Below, one piece after another: positions 60,913 to 64,000 of a stretch of DNA of 64,000 nucleotides. The number at the start of each line of letters is the position of its first letter. Within the stretch, counting starts at the first letter, position 1. A model generated the notes under the pieces. It saw only the letters and a program-made list of their open reading frames with translations, ran no database searches and had not been told where the DNA came from. The stretch covers positions 1,426,001-1,490,000 of the forward strand of contig NZ_CP080419.1 of assembly GCF_019457595.1 (NCBI RefSeq), in the 5' to 3' direction. The translations under genes and the position numbers were made by a program. Origin of the DNA: Shewanella psychrotolerans. Lineage in GTDB: Bacteria; Pseudomonadota; Gammaproteobacteria; Enterobacterales; Shewanellaceae.

Positions 60913-63199
60913 ACAATTTCATTGTGTCACTGTAGGTAACCCAAACGCGGGTAAATCTACCCTTTTTAATGCCCTTACTGGCGCGAATCAACAGGTTGGT
61001 AACTGGTCTGGCGTGACGGTTGAGAAAAAGACGGGTCAGTTCACGCTTAATGGCACCGATGTATTATTAACCGATCTTCCTGGTATCTACGATCTGTTGC
61101 CCGCAGGCAGTAGCTGTGACTGTTCACTCGATGAGCAGATTGCGCAACAATATCTTGCTGATGCCACTATGGATGGCATTATTAACCTTGTTGATGCAAC
61201 GAATATAGAACGGCATCTTTATCTTACTGTGCAGCTGAGGGAACTAGGTATTCCTATGGTCGTAGTGATCAATAAGATCGATGCGGCTAAGGCTCATGGG
61301 ATTGAAATTGACACATCGGCAATGAGCGAGCAGTTAGGCTGTCCTGTTATTGCTGTCTGCTCAAGAGATGAAGCCGATATTGAACAGGTAAAGGCACAAG
61401 TTGTCGATCTGCTCGATGGCAAGGTCTCCGAAGCCCCTTTAGTTCTCAGTTATGATGAACAGATTGAATCGGGTATTGCAGCCCTGTATAGCCGCGATGA
61501 GAGTCTAAGTCGTGGCCGAGCTTTAGCTATGTTAGCTAACGGTTTAGGTTGTGGTCAGTGTAAGAATGGCCAAATGCTTACCGAAGTTGCACAGTGTTCA
61601 GAAGGATTGGCGGCTCAAGGGCAAGATATTGAGATCATGGTGGCCACCACGCGTTTTGATTTTGTTCAAAAGGTGTTTAACCAATCTGTGACTAATGGTG
61701 ATGTGCAGACGATGAGTGATCGTCTCGATAAAATGATACTGCATCCTGTTGCAGGCATTCCAATTTTCTTATTGGTTATGTATTTAATGTTTATGTTTAG
61801 CATTAACGTGGGCAGCGCATTTATCGATTTCTTTGACATCGCCGCAGGGGCGTTATTTGTCGATCATCTTGGTTCTTGGATGAGTAATATTGGTGCCCCA
61901 GCGTGGTTAGTGACCATCATCGCTGGTGGTGTTGGCCAAGGTATTCAAACTGTTGCGACTTTTATTCCTGTTATTGCAGCCTTATTCTTGGCTCTTTCTG
62001 TATTAGAAGGTTCAGGTTACATGGCGAGAGCGGCATTTGTCGTTGATGGATTGATGCGTCGTATTGGTCTGCCTGGCAAAGCTTTTGTTCCTATGATCGT
62101 CGGTTTTGGTTGTTCGGTTCCTGCCATTATGGCTACGCGTACTTTAGGTAGTGAGCGTGAGCGTATTGTTACGGGCATGATGGCGCCATTCATGTCTTGT
62201 GGCGCGCGTCTTCCAGTATACGCACTGTTTGCAGCGGCCTTTTTCCCTGAATCGGGTCAAAATCTTGTATTTTTGTTGTACATCATCGGAATATTAGCGG
62301 CAATTGGTACTGGGTTATTATTGCGCTCAACAATACTACCTGGCACTAGCAGCGCTGTGGTAATGGAACTGCCAAATTACGAGAAGCCTAAATTTAAGGC
62401 TGTGATGGCTCGCACGGGTAAGCGTACTAAGAGTTTTATCAAAGGGGCGGGTAAAACCATTGTTATCGTGGTGACCTTGCTTAACTTTATCAATGCTATT
62501 GGTATAGATGGTTCATTTGGTCATGAAAATAGCTCTGAATCAGTATTGAGTGTGGCGAGTCAAAAAGTGACTCCGCTGTTTTCTCCTATGGGCATTGAAC
62601 CCGATAATTGGCCTGCCACCGTGGGTATTATCACAGGTATTTTTGCTAAAGAGGCGGTAGTTGGTACTCTAAACAGTTTGTATTCGACAGCGTCCGGTGA
62701 TGAGGAAGCGCTTAAGCCGTTAAGTGAAAGCTTTTCTGAGGCGTTGGCGACTATCCCAGAAAACTTATTTGGTATTGCGCCAGATGATCCGTTATCACTT
62801 TCTGTCGGAGATCTCTCAACTGTTGAATCGGCATCGGCTGAGTTAGAAGTTGAAGCGACGACTTTCAGCGCATTGCAAGCTGGGTTTTCTGGTGTGGTAG
62901 CGGCATTTGCATATTTACTGTTTGTTTTGCTTTATACCCCTTGCGTTGCGGCGATGGGCGCTTTGGTTGGTGAGTTTGGTTCGCGTTGGGCGACGTTCGC
63001 GGCAACATGGACATTTGGTTTGGCCTATGGCACTGCGACAGTGTTCTATCAGGCTGCTACGTTTGCCGCTCATCCGTTGCAGTCGAGTTTGTGGATTGGT
63101 TTCTTCTTTGTCGCGCTGATCAGTTTCTATTTATGGTTAAAGCGCAAAGCACCGAAGCCACAAAATATCATTCCGGTAATTAATGTTGTGACTGAGTAG
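60905..63199 (+). CDS. feoB: FeoB ferrous iron transporter
   Basis: Inner-membrane Fe2+ permease of 764 aa. An N-terminal G domain has GNPNAGKSTLFNAL (G1), NWSGVTVEKK (G2), LTDLPGIYDL (G3) and VVINKID (G4). A GDI spacer follows, then the membrane part with two Gate motifs (AAFVVDGLMRRIGLPGKAFVPMIVGFGCSVPAIMATRTL, and its second half around LLYTPCVAAMGALVGEFGSRWATF). A CGQC-containing spacer (LGCGQCKNG) is present. The ATG at 60905 overlaps feoA; an in-frame ATG nine bases earlier is possible. No feoC is downstream. Uptake of Fe2+ makes sense next to a metal-reducing island. Confidence 0.96.
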   Translation: MARQFHCVTVGNPNAGKSTLFNALTGANQQVGNWSGVTVEKKTGQFTLNGTDVLLTDLPGIYDLLPAGSSCDCSLDEQIAQQYLADATMDGIINLVDATNIERHLYLTVQLRELGIPMVVVINKIDAAKAHGIEIDTSAMSEQLGCPVIAVCSRDEADIEQVKAQVVDLLDGKVSEAPLVLSYDEQIESGIAALYSRDESLSRGRALAMLANGLGCGQCKNGQMLTEVAQCSEGLAAQGQDIEIMVATTRFDFVQKVFNQSVTNGDVQTMSDRLDKMILHPVAGIPIFLLVMYLMFMFSINVGSAFIDFFDIAAGALFVDHLGSWMSNIGAPAWLVTIIAGGVGQGIQTVATFIPVIAALFLALSVLEGSGYMARAAFVVDGLMRRIGLPGKAFVPMIVGFGCSVPAIMATRTLGSERERIVTGMMAPFMSCGARLPVYALFAAAFFPESGQNLVFLLYIIGILAAIGTGLLLRSTILPGTSSAVVMELPNYEKPKFKAVMARTGKRTKSFIKGAGKTIVIVVTLLNFINAIGIDGSFGHENSSESVLSVASQKVTPLFSPMGIEPDNWPATVGIITGIFAKEAVVGTLNSLYSTASGDEEALKPLSESFSEALATIPENLFGIAPDDPLSLSVGDLSTVESASAELEVEATTFSALQAGFSGVVAAFAYLLFVLLYTPCVAAMGALVGEFGSRWATFAATWTFGLAYGTATVFYQAATFAAHPLQSSLWIGFFFVALISFYLWLKRKAPKPQNIIPVINVVTE

Positions 63200-63215
63200 A
63201 CCTTCTCATCATTTG

Positions 63216-63241
63216 AAAAGCAGCGATTCGTCGCTGCTTTT
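63216..63241 (+). terminator. Terminator of feoAB
   Basis: AAAAGCAGCGA and TCGCTGCTTTT are perfect 11-bp arms around a TTCG tetraloop, followed by a T run. It starts 17 bases after the feoB stop. Confidence 0.92.
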
Positions 63242-63386
63242 TTATTTTTGTCGCAAATGATGACGGTTTTTATGCATGACCCGTTGTAACTCAACCAGAT
63301 CTGTAGGAATATGCTGGTTTTCCCTAATTGATACTGATCGGCTAGAATGCGGATTGGTGATAGCACTGTTGGTAAAGAGGATTTCC

Positions 63387-64000
63387 ATGAGTCATATGGA
63401 CACTGAAGTTCGTCCAAGTAACTTCATTCGTAATATCATAGATGAAGATTTAGAAAGCGGTAAGCATAGCAATGTACATACACGTTTTCCGCCAGAACCA
63501 AATGGTTATCTTCACATTGGTCATGCAAAGTCGATCTGTTTGAATTTCGGTTTAGCTCAAGACTATAAGGGCCTATGTAACTTACGTTTTGATGATACTA
63601 ACCCTGAGAAAGAGGATATCGATTACGTTAACTCTATACAGGCCGACGTGCAGTGGTTAGGGTTTCAATGGGATGGCGATATTCGCTACTCGTCGAATTA
63701 CTTCGATAAACTTCATCAATATGCTGTTGAGCTGATCAATAAAGGGCTAGCTTATGTCTGTTTTCTTAATGGAGAACAGACTCGTGAGTATCGTGGCACC
63801 TTAAAAGAGCCAGGAAAAAACAGTCCTTATCGCGATACTTCTGTTGAAGAAAACTTAGCGTTATTTGAAAAAATGCGTAAAGGCGAGTTCAAGGAAGGTG
63901 AATGTTCACTGCGGGCTAAAGTGGATATGGCATCGCCGTTTATGTGTATGCGCGATCCTATTATCTACCGTGTTCGTTTTGCGCACCATCATCAAACGGG
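63387..64000 (+). CDS. glnS: Glutaminyl-tRNA synthetase, partial
   Basis: N-terminal 204 codons of a class I aminoacyl-tRNA synthetase, cut by the right edge. [49 protein letters not shown] includes the HIGH motif. [42 protein letters not shown] and [24 protein letters not shown] are typical of GlnS rather than GluX/GltX. AAGAGG six bases before the ATG supports the start. It follows the feoAB terminator and is independently transcribed. Confidence 0.96.
   Translation, partial: MSHMDTEVRPSNFIRNIIDEDLESGKHSNVHTRFPPEPNGYLHIGHAKSICLNFGLAQDYKGLCNLRFDDTNPEKEDIDYVNSIQADVQWLGFQWDGDIRYSSNYFDKLHQYAVELINKGLAYVCFLNGEQTREYRGTLKEPGKNSPYRDTSVEENLALFEKMRKGEFKEGECSLRAKVDMASPFMCMRDPIIYRVRFAHHHQT

Overview
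This 64 kb window comes from a Shewanella-type gammaproteobacterium. The strongest evidence is the metal-reduction (Mtr) island at 42-60.3 kb. Its order, read along the minus strand, is mtrD-mtrE-mtrF-omcA-[two extra OmcA-like genes]-mtrC-mtrA-mtrB, divergent from feoA-feoB and glnS. This is the arrangement I know from Shewanella oneidensis MR-1, except that MR-1 has a single omcA between mtrF and mtrC. The liu leucine-degradation genes, a gnd gene near a short-chain fatty acyl regulator, and a glycerate kinase/GntP permease/CdaR group also fit the genus. I see no tRNA, rRNA, CRISPR array, complete insertion sequence or prophage.

Layout. 0-2.5 kb: minus-strand liuR-liuA-liuB (liuB runs off the left edge), with a LiuR-type operator. 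2.8-15.5 kb: a PrpE-like acyl-CoA synthetase, a LysR regulator divergent from an aldo/keto reductase, a chemoreceptor, two small proteins, a CurA-like reductase divergent from an OhrR/MarR regulator, gnd, and a ScfR/RamB-like regulator divergent from a stand-alone fragment of malate synthase G. 15.6-24 kb: menA, an SDR whose catalytic Tyr is Phe, tesB with a YbaY-like lipoprotein, ompW behind an FNR/EtrA box, another SDR, a second YbaY-like lipoprotein and metA. 23.6-42 kb: a Kef-type potassium efflux pair, two RluA-family pseudouridine synthases, a periplasmic binding-like protein, a diguanylate cyclase, a phosphohexomutase, a DCC protein, panP, the glycerate genes (kinase, GntP permease and the CdaR/SdaR regulator) and a PuuD-like hydrolase.

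The Mtr island encodes seven decaheme c-type cytochromes (70 CXXCH motifs) and two MtrB-type porins. MtrA-MtrB-MtrC and MtrD-MtrE-MtrF should each form a trans-outer-membrane electron conduit. OmcA and two OmcA-family lipoproteins (called A and B here) would be surface terminal reductases. Intrinsic terminators after omcA, B, A and mtrB, plus upstream sequence before A and mtrC, indicate at least four transcription units. A 36-bp element containing a CRP-like site occurs upstream of both mtrC and A. A consensus CRP site and a Fur box lie between mtrD and feoA, so extracellular electron transfer and ferrous-iron uptake share one control region.

Other unexplained structure includes a 132-bp multi-hairpin element at 38.6 kb, a pair of MITE-like dispersed repeats (19.7 and 27.3 kb), and several perfect inverted repeats in promoter regions. 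Gene starts were adjusted by hand where an internal ATG had the better ribosome binding site. All functional names rest on recognition of sequence motifs and family memory, not on database searches.
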